The position numbers and the translations under genes are program-made. A stretch of 64,000 nucleotides of DNA from an uncultured Aquimarina sp. (GTDB taxonomy: Bacteria; Bacteroidota; Bacteroidia; Flavobacteriales; Flavobacteriaceae), in NCBI GenBank assembly GCA_947498775.1, contig CANMLL010000009.1, positions 173,036 to 237,035 of the forward strand, in the 5' to 3' direction. The notes beneath the pieces are model-generated. The model saw only the letters and a program-made list of their open reading frames with translations, was not told the DNA's origin and made no database searches. Positions 56,278 to 64,000 of the stretch are shown here, piece by piece; within the stretch, counting starts at the first letter, position 1, and the number at the start of each line of letters is the position of its first letter.

Positions 56278-57441
56278 TTGCAACTATATTTTCCCATATT
56301 ATTCTTTTTAGGAGCTTATGTCCTTACTTATTTCACAATACCAAAAATTATTGGTTTAGTTGAACATAAGAAACTTATGGATCAACCCAACAAAAGGAGT
56401 TCACATGTTAAAATCACACCAACATTAGGGGGAATTGCTTTTTTCTACACACTAGTTTTTGCACTGTTTTTTTTAAAAGGATGGGGTAATCATGATGAAG
56501 CAATCTATTTTATTCCTGGACTAACTATTCTTTTTATTATAGGGCTAAAGGATGACTTACTAGTACTTTCTCCATATACCAAGCTTGCAGCACAATTAGT
56601 TTCGATACTTTTTATTTTGAGCAACGAGAGTTTTATGATTCATTCTTTAAATGGATTTTTGGGTATACATGAAGTACCAGTTTATTTATATTATGGCGTT
56701 GCAGGGTTTGTAATGTTAACTATTATTAACGCGTACAATCTGATTGATGGCATAGATGGTCTGGCAGCTATTGTAGGTGTTGTTATTTTGATTATTTATA
56801 CGACTATTTTTTACATAACAGGAGAATATTTCTTTGTATTACTCTGTCTAACATTGAATGGAGCTTTAATTGCGTTTCTAAGCTTTAATTTATCTTCTAA
56901 TAAGAAGATTTTTATGGGCGATACAGGATCTCTTATTGTTGGTTTTATTATAAGTACATTAACACTAAAATTCTTAGCGTTATCACCTGAATCTTATAAT
57001 AGTCTTCCTTTTTTACTAGAAAACGTACCTTTAATTGCGATAAGCATTCTAATAGTTCCACTATTTGATACCGCTAGAGTATTTACTATTAGATTAGCAA
57101 ATAAAAAAAGTCCTTTCTCTCCAGACAGAAATCATACGCATCATATATTAATTGATTATTTCAAAATTTCTCACCAACAAGCCAGTTTTATAATAGGTGG
57201 ATTTAATTTAATTTTTGTTATTTTCTTTATAATTCTAGGAAGCTCCTCTTACAACCTTTATTTAGTTATTGCACTTATCGCTACCGTTCTATTTCTAGGA
57301 TATTTTTTCTATCGATTTGACTATAGTTTTGCAAATATCAAGAGAAAAATTCTTTTTAGAAGAAAAGTTGATAATTTGAAAAATGAAGTTAAAAAAGGGG
57401 GAGAAAAATTCATTCATAAAAAGAAGCGTACTATTAAATGA
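56278..57441 (+). CDS. WecA-like undecaprenyl-phosphate sugar-1-phosphate transferase (TTG start)
   Basis: 387 residues with about ten transmembrane helices. TTG at 56278 is the only recognised start after an in-frame TAA at 56263. The catalytic motifs are present: G89-L-K-D92-D93-LLVL, N151-A-Y-N-L-I-D-G-I-D160-G, G214-D-T-G-S218 and the NHTHHILID segment near 285. The family transfers GlcNAc-1-P, or a similar sugar phosphate, from the UDP-sugar to undecaprenyl phosphate. In this locus it is the likely initiator of repeat-unit assembly. The ATG of ugd overlaps its stop (ATGA). Confidence 0.9.
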   Translation: MQLYFPILFFLGAYVLTYFTIPKIIGLVEHKKLMDQPNKRSSHVKITPTLGGIAFFYTLVFALFFLKGWGNHDEAIYFIPGLTILFIIGLKDDLLVLSPYTKLAAQLVSILFILSNESFMIHSLNGFLGIHEVPVYLYYGVAGFVMLTIINAYNLIDGIDGLAAIVGVVILIIYTTIFYITGEYFFVLLCLTLNGALIAFLSFNLSSNKKIFMGDTGSLIVGFIISTLTLKFLALSPESYNSLPFLLENVPLIAISILIVPLFDTARVFTIRLANKKSPFSPDRNHTHHILIDYFKISHQQASFIIGGFNLIFVIFFIILGSSSYNLYLVIALIATVLFLGYFFYRFDYSFANIKRKILFRRKVDNLKNEVKKGGEKFIHKKKRTIK

Positions 57442-58751
57442 AAATATCAGTAATAGGCACGGGGTATGTAGGTTTAGTAACAGGAACCTGTCTAGCAGAA
57501 ACAGGTAACGAGGTGATTTGTGTTGATATCGATGAACAAAAAGTTCAGAAAATGAGAGATGGCGAAGTCCCAATTTATGAACCTCATTTAGATGTACTCT
57601 TTGAAAGAAATATAAAAGCAAAGCGGCTAACGTTTACCACATCATTGAAAGAAGGTCTGGATCATGGAGAAATTATCTTTTTGGCATTACCTACACCTGA
57701 GGACGGAAATGGATCTGCAGATTTAAAATACGTTCTGGGCGTATCCGAAGAGATAGGAAAACTGATTACGCAATATAGAGTAATAGTTGATAAAAGTACA
57801 GTTCCTGTAGGAACAGCTGATAAGGTAAAAGAGATTATTAGTAAAAATGCAAAAAGTGATTTTGATGTAGTTTCTAATCCAGAATTTTTGAGAGAAGGAT
57901 TTGCAGTAGATGATTTCCTTAAACCAGAAAGAATAGTGATTGGCTCAAGCTCAGAACGAGCTATCGACTTGATGAAAAAACTCTATAAACCATTTGTGAG
58001 ATCAGGTAACCCTATCTTGGTTATGGATGAGAAATCTGCAGAGCTCACCAAATATGCGGCAAACTCTTTTTTGGCGGCAAAGATTACCTTCATGAATGAA
58101 ATTGCCAATTACTGTGAAAAAGTGGGTGCCGATGTAGACAAGGTTCGAATAGGAATAGGAACCGATTCAAGAATAGGTAAGCGATTTTTATTCCCAGGGA
58201 TAGGATATGGAGGATCTTGTTTTCCTAAGGATGTAAAGGCTTTACATAATTCGGGAAAAGAAGCCTCTTATGACTTTCAAATGCTAGATGCCGTTATTAG
58301 AGTGAATAAAGCACAAAAACTCGCTTTATTACCAAAAATTAAAGAGTATTTTGATAATAATCTGGAAGGAAAAACTTTTGCTATTTGGGGTCTCGCCTTT
58401 AAACCGGAAACTGACGATATTAGAGAAGCACCATCATTAGCAATTATAGATAAACTATTAAGTAAAGGAGCAAAAGTGAAGGCGTATGATCCTGAAGCTA
58501 TAGAAAATGTAAAAGCTAAACTAGATAACAAAATTACTTACGCTAACTCTATGTACGATGTCTTAAAAGGTGCCAACGCATTAATAATTTGTACGGAGTG
58601 GAGCATTTTTAGAACACCAGATTTTGATATAATAAAGGAATATCTAATCAATAACGTTATCTTTGACGGCAGAAATTTATACGACATTCAAGATATTGAA
58701 AAAGAGGAGATTTCCTATTTTTCAATAGGTAGAAAAGATATACAATTATAA
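57438..58751 (+). CDS. ugd: UDP-glucose 6-dehydrogenase
   Basis: 437 residues. NAD-binding [18 protein letters not shown] (4-21), [36 protein letters not shown] and the catalytic Cys in [14 protein letters not shown] (C261) are all present, with the C-terminal [15 protein letters not shown]. It oxidises UDP-glucose to UDP-glucuronate. The related UDP-ManNAc/GDP-mannose dehydrogenases share these motifs. Because a UDP-xylose synthase follows two bases downstream, the glucose form is favoured. Confidence 0.9.
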   Translation: MKISVIGTGYVGLVTGTCLAETGNEVICVDIDEQKVQKMRDGEVPIYEPHLDVLFERNIKAKRLTFTTSLKEGLDHGEIIFLALPTPEDGNGSADLKYVLGVSEEIGKLITQYRVIVDKSTVPVGTADKVKEIISKNAKSDFDVVSNPEFLREGFAVDDFLKPERIVIGSSSERAIDLMKKLYKPFVRSGNPILVMDEKSAELTKYAANSFLAAKITFMNEIANYCEKVGADVDKVRIGIGTDSRIGKRFLFPGIGYGGSCFPKDVKALHNSGKEASYDFQMLDAVIRVNKAQKLALLPKIKEYFDNNLEGKTFAIWGLAFKPETDDIREAPSLAIIDKLLSKGAKVKAYDPEAIENVKAKLDNKITYANSMYDVLKGANALIICTEWSIFRTPDFDIIKEYLINNVIFDGRNLYDIQDIEKEEISYFSIGRKDIQL

Positions 58752-58752
58752 A

Positions 58753-59724
58753 ATGCAAAAAGTTCTAATTACAGGAGCGGCTGGTTTTCTAGGATCTCAT
58801 CTTTGTGATCGATTTATCAACGAAGGGTTTCATGTAATCGGAATGGATAATTTAATTACTGGAGATCTTAAAAATATTGAGCATTTATTTAAACTTGAAC
58901 ATTTTGAGTTTTATCATCACGATGTTACAAAATTTGTTCATGTTCCAGGTAAGTTAGACTATATTCTTCATTTTGCCTCTCCTGCAAGTCCAATCGATTA
59001 TCTAAAAATTCCTATTCAAACGTTAAAGGTAGGTTCTTTGGGAACACATAATCTTTTAGGTCTGGCGAAAGAAAAAAAGGCACGAATACTTATTGCATCT
59101 ACTAGTGAAGTTTATGGGGATCCATTGGTTCACCCTCAAAACGAGGATTATTTTGGGAATGTAAACACCATTGGTCCTAGAGGAGTTTATGATGAAGCAA
59201 AACGTTTTCAAGAGTCGATCACTATGGCGTATCATACATATCATGGCTTAGAAACCAGAATAGTTCGAATTTTTAATACATACGGCCCAAGAATGAGATT
59301 AAACGATGGTAGAGTAGTTCCTGCCTTTATAGGCCAGGCTTTACGAGGTGAAGATCTTACCGTTTTTGGAGATGGTCTACAAACGCGTTCTTTTTGTTAT
59401 GTTGATGATTTAATAGAGGGTATTTATAGATTACTTTTTAGTGAATATGTATATCCAGTAAATATTGGTAATCCCAGTGAAATTACAATAGCAGATTTTG
59501 CTGAAGAAATTATTAAACTTACAGCAACAGATCAAAAGGTGATTTATAAACCTTTACCTGTTAATGACCCTCTTCAAAGACAACCCGATATTACCAAAGC
59601 AAAAGAGATTTTAGACTGGGAGCCAAAAATAGATAGAGCAGAAGGGATGAGAAATACACTGGAGTATTTTAAAGGCCTTTCAAAAGAAGAGCTCCATAAA
59701 AGTGAACACAGAGATTTTTCATGA
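58753..59724 (+). CDS. uxs: UDP-glucuronate decarboxylase (UDP-xylose synthase)
   Basis: 323 residues of the SDR fold. GAAGFLGSH (~8-16), [33 protein letters not shown] (116-129), [14 protein letters not shown] with Y146 and K150, and [18 protein letters not shown] match UXS proteins closely. It decarboxylates UDP-glucuronate to UDP-xylose. The Ugd-UXS pair in this order points to xylose or a glucuronate-derived sugar in the polymer. Confidence 0.93.
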   Translation: MQKVLITGAAGFLGSHLCDRFINEGFHVIGMDNLITGDLKNIEHLFKLEHFEFYHHDVTKFVHVPGKLDYILHFASPASPIDYLKIPIQTLKVGSLGTHNLLGLAKEKKARILIASTSEVYGDPLVHPQNEDYFGNVNTIGPRGVYDEAKRFQESITMAYHTYHGLETRIVRIFNTYGPRMRLNDGRVVPAFIGQALRGEDLTVFGDGLQTRSFCYVDDLIEGIYRLLFSEYVYPVNIGNPSEITIADFAEEIIKLTATDQKVIYKPLPVNDPLQRQPDITKAKEILDWEPKIDRAEGMRNTLEYFKGLSKEELHKSEHRDFS

Positions 59725-59815
59725 TAAAATCTCTTTTGTGTTTAGTCAATTTATAATTAATTCATTTTTTGGTAGTTTAGTATAAATAAAAATCAGAATT
59801 AACACAACTAAACCT

Positions 59816-61114
59816 GTGAACTTAACCAAAATAATATCCAGATGTACTACAATGTTTTACAGAGATGAAAACAATCTGGTACTCACCATATTTTGGAATA
59901 GTCTATATACTGCTTTCTTCCTTTTACCGCTTGGGATTAATCTTCCCACACCCTTTTTTATTGTTTCAATTGTTCTGGGACTTATTAATATTTTTAGATC
60001 CAGGAAGAAGTTATTTTCTGATGATAAAGCATTGCTACTTTTTCCACTGTATTTTATTATAATGGCATTTAGCTTGCTATATTCGGATAATATTTCGGCA
60101 GGGCTAGAATTACTTCAACGATCACTATCATTATTGTTTTTTCCGATTATCTTTCTTTTTGTAAAAGAAGATGCTTCCACGGTAAAAAAATTATTCGAAT
60201 TTTTGCTTTATGGCTTAATAGTTTCTTTTTTTATTAACCTTTCGGTTGCTTGCTATAATGTACTATTGATTGTAAAAGGAAATATCACCTCTTTTGAAAC
60301 TTCTTTAGAAGGAATCTCCTTGCTTTTGGAGTCTTTAAATCAAGGATGGAACTATTTTATGGGAGCAGAATTTTCGGGTTTGGTGAATCCTAGTTATGTT
60401 TCCTTATATATATTGCTGGTATTGAGTTATTATCTTAAGAACAAACTTCAATCCAGGACACAATTATGTATTACAATCATCCTATTTGTATATCTCTTTC
60501 TGTTAGCCTCGATTGCTGCCTATCTGATTTTAGCAATGATGAGTCTATTGTTAATTTTCAATATTTCAGACAAAAATCAAAAATATACTATGATCATCGT
60601 ATTTATGTTGGGGCTTATTGTGTTTTTACAAAACCCAAGAGTCTTTGATTTTTATACCAATGTAACCGATACAAATCATACCCTTGAAATTGATAATACT
60701 ACTGTAGAAAAATCAAGACTACTAACCTGGGATGCCAGCATGAAATTAATAAAAGAAGCTCCGATTTTTGGTTATGGAATAGGAGATACCAATGATGTTT
60801 TGACAGAAAAATACAAAGAATTAAATTATATCTCTAACTATCAAAACAAATACAATGCGCACAATCAATTTCTTCAAACATTTCTTCAAACCGGAATCAC
60901 TGGGTTTGCAGTATTGGCGAATATTTTTATGTTGTTAGCAATACGAATGAATAGAAGTAGAAACGAAGTTGCTGTTTTCGTAATTCTTTTTATTTCACTG
61001 TTTTTTGAATCTATGTTGGTACGCTTTAATGGTATTGTATTTTTCTCGATCATCATACCCTTACTACTCAAAAAACGAAGCATTTTAAGTAGTAGGATTA
61101 TTCGTAATGAGTAA
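59816..61114 (+). CDS. O-antigen polymerase/ligase-like membrane protein (3 of 3)
   Basis: 432 residues from a GTG at 59816; an ATG at 59852 (MFYRDENNLV) is an alternative start. Ten or more hydrophobic helices. The periplasmic loop contains TWDASMKLIKEAPIFGYGIG and NKYNAHNQFLQTFLQTGITG, with the conserved His-Asn of the Wzy/WaaL superfamily. It ends the one-direction polysaccharide cluster, 91 bp after uxs. Its role (polymerase or ligase) cannot be separated from that of the two related genes. Confidence 0.82.
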   Translation: MNLTKIISRCTTMFYRDENNLVLTIFWNSLYTAFFLLPLGINLPTPFFIVSIVLGLINIFRSRKKLFSDDKALLLFPLYFIIMAFSLLYSDNISAGLELLQRSLSLLFFPIIFLFVKEDASTVKKLFEFLLYGLIVSFFINLSVACYNVLLIVKGNITSFETSLEGISLLLESLNQGWNYFMGAEFSGLVNPSYVSLYILLVLSYYLKNKLQSRTQLCITIILFVYLFLLASIAAYLILAMMSLLLIFNISDKNQKYTMIIVFMLGLIVFLQNPRVFDFYTNVTDTNHTLEIDNTTVEKSRLLTWDASMKLIKEAPIFGYGIGDTNDVLTEKYKELNYISNYQNKYNAHNQFLQTFLQTGITGFAVLANIFMLLAIRMNRSRNEVAVFVILFISLFFESMLVRFNGIVFFSIIIPLLLKKRSILSSRIIRNE

Positions 61115-61339
61115 TCCGAAGATATATTCTTTTTAGTCGATTATCCAATCTCAAATTTTTTTGAAAAAATTTTCATGAGTTTTAAAAAATGAAACTGGGT
61201 TTTTCTATACTTGCAAATAAAACCAAATCAAAAAACCTATTATACTGATAATCAGTTATTAGGAATTTTATGCTTTTGCATTTCATTAATAAATTATTAA
61301 CAAGTACCAGTTTCGTTTATAGTATGACTATAATATATC

Positions 61340-61347
61340 TATATTTG
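61340..61347 (+). promoter_or_regulatory. -7 promoter element of the tail-fibre-like gene pair
   Basis: TATATTTG, a perfect TAnnTTTG, 178 bp before the ATG at 61526. The long leader includes a small ORF. Confidence 0.5.
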
Positions 61348-61409
61348 CCGCGCTTTTTACTACCCCAGAATAGAAAGCCAAAAATTATTTTTTTAATCAT
61401 CAACCAATT

Positions 61410-61484
61410 ATGAAAACAAGCATTTTAACATGCATGGCTATGCTGCTATGCAGAATTACCAATGGTCACGAATTCAGGCTTTAG
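61410..61484 (+). CDS. 24-codon ORF, possibly a leader peptide or relic
   Basis: ATG at 61410 opens a 24-residue frame, MKTSILTCMAM followed by LLCRITNGHEFRL, ending in TAG at 61484. The start looks like a truncated signal peptide. It lies between the promoter and the first tail-fibre-like gene. Expression is unproven. Confidence 0.25.
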   Translation: MKTSILTCMAMLLCRITNGHEFRL

Positions 61485-61525
61485 AAGAATAACAGGAGCT
61501 GTTAACCACGAATAATAATAGCATA

Positions 61526-62593
61526 ATGAAAAATATATTAATCATCTTTTTATCAGCATTCAGTCTTTCATTTTCTTACGGTCAAGATCTTATATCTGGT
61601 GGGAGCAATAGTTGGAGGTTTCATACTCCTGATGATGGAAGAACCACTTTGTATATAGCTCCTTTGATTAATGGAAGTTGGGCTTGGGCAAATCAAACTG
61701 CCTTTCTCAATGGCGGAGATGTTTTATTTAATGGAAACCTAGGTTTAGGAACAAGTACTTTATCAGATAGGTTGAATATATCAGGAAACATAAAATTTTC
61801 CTCAGAATATAACCAAATTTTATGGCCTGTAAATAGCACTCATCCATACGGAGGAGGAATAACGGCTGATGATGGAAACTTCAAAAGATTAACACTATTT
61901 CACGGGCATAGCATTGATTTGCAAACTGGCAGCAATACATATAACAAAGATAATTCACGTTTATACATTGACGCTGCAGGAAATATTGGAATAGGTACAA
62001 GGACCCCGGATAGAAATTTGGACGTAGTTGGAGGAGATTTTTGGCAACTGAAATTATCAAATTCTGCCGAAGACAAAAAAATGTTTATAGGTTGGTACAA
62101 ATCTAGAAACGCTATGGAAATAAGTATGTGGGGAGATGGGGTATTCGAAAGTGTACCACTAAGATTTCTTCCCAAGATAGCAACATTTAATGGTAGTGTA
62201 GGCATTGGGACGACTAATCCAGACGCCAAACTCACTGTAAAAGGAAAAATACACACCCAAGAAGTCAAAGTAGATCTGGCGGGTTCTATAGCCCCAGATT
62301 ATGTGTTTTTAGAAGATTATAATCTAAAAACCTTAGAAGAAGTATCTAAACACATTTCAGAAAAAGGGCATTTACCAAACATTCCATCGGCTAAAGAGAT
62401 GGAAAAAGAAGGAATCAATCTTAAAGAAATGAATCTAAAACTTCTTGAAAAGATTGAAGAGTTGACACTTTATACCATTGCTCAAGAGAAAGAATTAAAG
62501 ATACAGAAAGAAGAAATTGAAGATCTAAAAAAGTTGAATAAAGATTTTCATGCCCTTCAATTAAGATTAGAAAAGCTTGAGTCTAAAAAATAA
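61526..62593 (+). CDS. Tail-fibre-like secreted protein, paralogue 1
   Basis: 355 residues. A signal peptide (LIIFLSAFSLSFSYGQ) precedes a region with three short repeats of the GIGT-x-P type (LGLGTSTLSDRLNISG, IGIGTRTPDRNLDVVG, VGIGTTNPDAKLTVKG). The C-terminal ~110 residues read PDYVFLEDYNLKTLEEV, EKGHLPNIPSAKEMEKEG and NLKLLEKIEELTLYTIAQE, then a coiled coil. These proteins are common in Flavobacteriaceae and resemble phage tail-fibre C-terminal regions with a chaperone-like coiled-coil end. No T9SS C-terminal domain is seen. The function is unknown. Confidence 0.8.
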   Translation: MKNILIIFLSAFSLSFSYGQDLISGGSNSWRFHTPDDGRTTLYIAPLINGSWAWANQTAFLNGGDVLFNGNLGLGTSTLSDRLNISGNIKFSSEYNQILWPVNSTHPYGGGITADDGNFKRLTLFHGHSIDLQTGSNTYNKDNSRLYIDAAGNIGIGTRTPDRNLDVVGGDFWQLKLSNSAEDKKMFIGWYKSRNAMEISMWGDGVFESVPLRFLPKIATFNGSVGIGTTNPDAKLTVKGKIHTQEVKVDLAGSIAPDYVFLEDYNLKTLEEVSKHISEKGHLPNIPSAKEMEKEGINLKEMNLKLLEKIEELTLYTIAQEKELKIQKEEIEDLKKLNKDFHALQLRLEKLESKK

Positions 62594-62599
62594 AAATAA

Positions 62600-63793
62600 A
62601 TGAAAAAGTCAATTGCATTAATTGTATTAATCGGAATAAATCAAATTATAAATGGACAACACAATTACGATAGTCAAAATACAATTTATTCTAAAGAAAG
62701 TAATGTTGGGATAGGGATAAATAATCCTTCGGCAAAATTGCAAGTCAACGGAGACATTTCTTCTATTAATAAGATAGGATTTTATACCCATGATGCTTTT
62801 AGTGTATCTAGTAATTCTGTTGCACATTACGGATTATCAAAAATAAGCGGTACAGGGTATCATCATGTGGGTTTATCGGGTTATTTCGGGTTAAATTTTT
62901 ATACACAAGGAAAGGAGAGAATCAAAGTAAACCTGGATGGTAATGTAGGCATAGGAACTACAAATCCAACGTATAGGCTAGAAGTGCATGGTGTTTTAGC
63001 CATAAAGAATGGTAATACCGACCTATTACTTTATAGAGATAATGATGTTGGTGATTGGTCGCTATTAAGAACTAATACGGGTAATGGTCTGGCTTTAATA
63101 GGCCGACCTGATGATGTTGCACTATCTGTTTCAAGAACAACAAGTAATGTTGGGATAGGCACAATAACTCCAGACGAAAAACTTCACGTTAATGGAACTG
63201 CAACAATTACAGCAAATATTGGAAATGTAACAGGACCGCATTGGCAAACGGGAAAACATACGCTGGAATTACAAAATAGTGATGCTGGGGATGTGGTTTT
63301 ATCTTTTCATAGAGCTGGATACACAAGTGCAGCGATCAAACACCCTTCTTTTGGTGGATTAGCATTTTCAGCAACTGGAGGTTATAACCAGACACATATG
63401 TATTTAAAAGCCAATGGATATGTAGGCATCGGCACCACCACCCCCGACGCCAAACTCACCGTAAAAGGAAAAATTCATGCCGAAGAAGTAAAGATTGATC
63501 TAAGCGTACCAGCTCCCGATTATGTTTTCAAAAAAGAGTATGATTTGTTGACCATTGAAGAGGTACAACAACACATCCAGGAAAAAGGGCACTTGCCTAA
63601 TATTCCATCGGCCAAGGTTATGGAAACTGAAGGTGTGGATTTGGGAGTGATGAATATGAAATTACTTGAGAAAATTGAAGAGCTGACTTTATATACAATT
63701 CAACAACAAAAACAAATAAATAATCAACAAGAAATAAATAAAGCACTCGAGAATCGATTAAAAAAGCTTGAAAAATTAGTAATAAAAGAATAA
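62600..63793 (+). CDS. Tail-fibre-like secreted protein, paralogue 2
   Basis: 397 residues, six bases after paralogue 1. A hydrophobic start (SIALIVLIGINQIINGQ) acts as signal peptide. Four GIGT-type repeats (VGIGINNPSAKLQVNG, VGIGTTNPTYRLEVHG, VGIGTITPDEKLHVNG, VGIGTTTPDAKLTVKG) precede a C-terminal block nearly the same as in paralogue 1 (PDYVFKKEYDLLTIEEV, EKGHLPNIPSAKVMETEG, NMKLLEKIEELTLYTIQQQ). DNA at 63425-63460 is notably GC-rich compared with its surroundings. The two genes arose by duplication. Function unknown. Confidence 0.8.
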   Translation: MKKSIALIVLIGINQIINGQHNYDSQNTIYSKESNVGIGINNPSAKLQVNGDISSINKIGFYTHDAFSVSSNSVAHYGLSKISGTGYHHVGLSGYFGLNFYTQGKERIKVNLDGNVGIGTTNPTYRLEVHGVLAIKNGNTDLLLYRDNDVGDWSLLRTNTGNGLALIGRPDDVALSVSRTTSNVGIGTITPDEKLHVNGTATITANIGNVTGPHWQTGKHTLELQNSDAGDVVLSFHRAGYTSAAIKHPSFGGLAFSATGGYNQTHMYLKANGYVGIGTTTPDAKLTVKGKIHAEEVKIDLSVPAPDYVFKKEYDLLTIEEVQQHIQEKGHLPNIPSAKVMETEGVDLGVMNMKLLEKIEELTLYTIQQQKQINNQQEINKALENRLKKLEKLVIKE

Positions 63794-63800
63794 GTGAAAA

Positions 63801-64000
63801 AGACAGAGGACAGAGGTAATGAAACTCCTGACTTCCGACCTCGGGCTACCGACTTCGGACACCGAACAAAAATTAAAACAAATGAATAAGTCAGAAGTAT
63901 GAAGACAGAGGACAGAGGTAATGAAACTCCTGACTTCCGACCTCGGGCTACCGACTTCGGACACCGAACAAAAATTAAAACAAATGAAAAAGTTAGAAGT
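63801..64000. repeat. 102-bp tandem repeat, running off the window
   Basis: Unit 1 is 63801-63902; unit 2 starts at 63903 and 98 of 102 bases are visible, differing at two positions. The unit contains CTGACTTCCGACCTCGGG and GACTTCGGACACCG, which are built from short GAAGTCGG-like words on the minus strand. The stop codon region of the preceding gene (GAATAAGT) matches the unit's own GAATAAGT. Confidence 0.85.

Larger units (their letters stand above)
61115..61525. other. Intergenic with promoter and a 24-codon ORF
   Basis: 411 bp. Near 61153-61175 there is an A/T palindrome (AAATTTTTTTGAAAAAATTTT) that could act as a terminator. A promoter -7 motif lies at 61340-61347 and a 24-codon ORF at 61410-61484. 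Confidence 0.5.

Noticed and set aside
63776..63964. Minus-strand 62-codon frame with an internal repeat
   Set aside because: The repeated peptide is only the translation of the 102-bp tandem DNA repeat.
63801..64000. CRISPR array
   Set aside because: Repeats are directly adjacent, 102 bp each with no distinct spacers, and no cas gene is near.

Overview
This window looks like a chromosomal segment of a marine Flavobacteriaceae-type bacterium (phylum Bacteroidota); Aquimarina-like genera are a guess. Four things point there. The DNA is AT-rich. Several genes are preceded by the Bacteroidota -7 promoter motif TAnnTTTG. There is a giant SprB-like cell-surface protein with a type IX secretion (T9SS) gliding-motility C-terminal domain next to a PorP/SprF gene. 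Many genes belong to families typical of the group (DUF4837, DUF6909, DUF6443-RHS, GH3-like adenylase, type B sorting domain). I saw no rRNA, tRNA, CRISPR array, transposase or prophage.

Layout. (1) 2-9232: the 3' part of a giant SprB-like adhesin and its SprF-like partner. (2) 9537-13651, minus strand: an ATP-grasp enzyme with a DoxX-like membrane protein, an orphan lipoprotein, and the DNA polymerase III delta' subunit. (3) 14146-24781, plus strand: a polymorphic-toxin-like island. A DUF6443/RHS protein ends in a C39/papain-like cysteine-peptidase-type domain. It overlaps an exported candidate immunity protein. Four further small exported proteins or lipoproteins follow, then a second large SpvB/YD-repeat protein that lacks an RHS core and a toxin tail. 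(4) 24922-36322: housekeeping genes (pgk, a LysM transglycosylase, a DUF4837 lipoprotein, tex, tatA, an M23 peptidase, a GH3-like adenylase and a DUF6909 protein with a nucleoside-phosphorylase-like C-terminus). (5) 36436-61114: a 25-kb, one-direction exopolysaccharide/O-antigen locus. It holds a Wzz-like protein, manA, rmlBACD, a flippase, a MurB paralogue, a pyruvyl transferase, three O-antigen polymerase/ligase-like proteins, a GH42-like hydrolase, a 2OG-Fe(II) oxygenase, two glycosyltransferases, an alkaline-phosphatase-superfamily protein, a WecA-like initiator, ugd and a UDP-xylose synthase. (6) 61526-64000: two paralogous tail-fibre-like secreted proteins, then a 102-bp tandem repeat running off the window.

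How the genes fit together. In the polysaccharide locus, WecA would prime undecaprenyl phosphate. RmlABCD would supply dTDP-L-rhamnose, Ugd plus UXS would supply UDP-glucuronate and UDP-xylose, and ManA would feed the mannose branch. The two glycosyltransferases would extend the unit, the flippase and Wzy-like proteins would export and polymerise it, and the Wzz-like protein would set chain length. The pyruvyl transferase, MurB-like reductase, oxygenase and phosphodiesterase-like protein look like decoration enzymes. In the toxin island, the two large YD-repeat proteins resemble the two halves of a Tc-toxin shell (SpvB/propeller half and RHS-core/toxin half), with exported small proteins between them.

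The intergenic DNA carries recognisable repeated elements: a structured element in inverted orientation at 9231-9331 and 31419-31573, an inverted pair of matching hairpins at 18764 and 18972, REP-like mosaics at 26110-26290 and 31574-31680, and the terminal tandem repeat. All functional calls rest on reading motifs by eye; no database search was possible.
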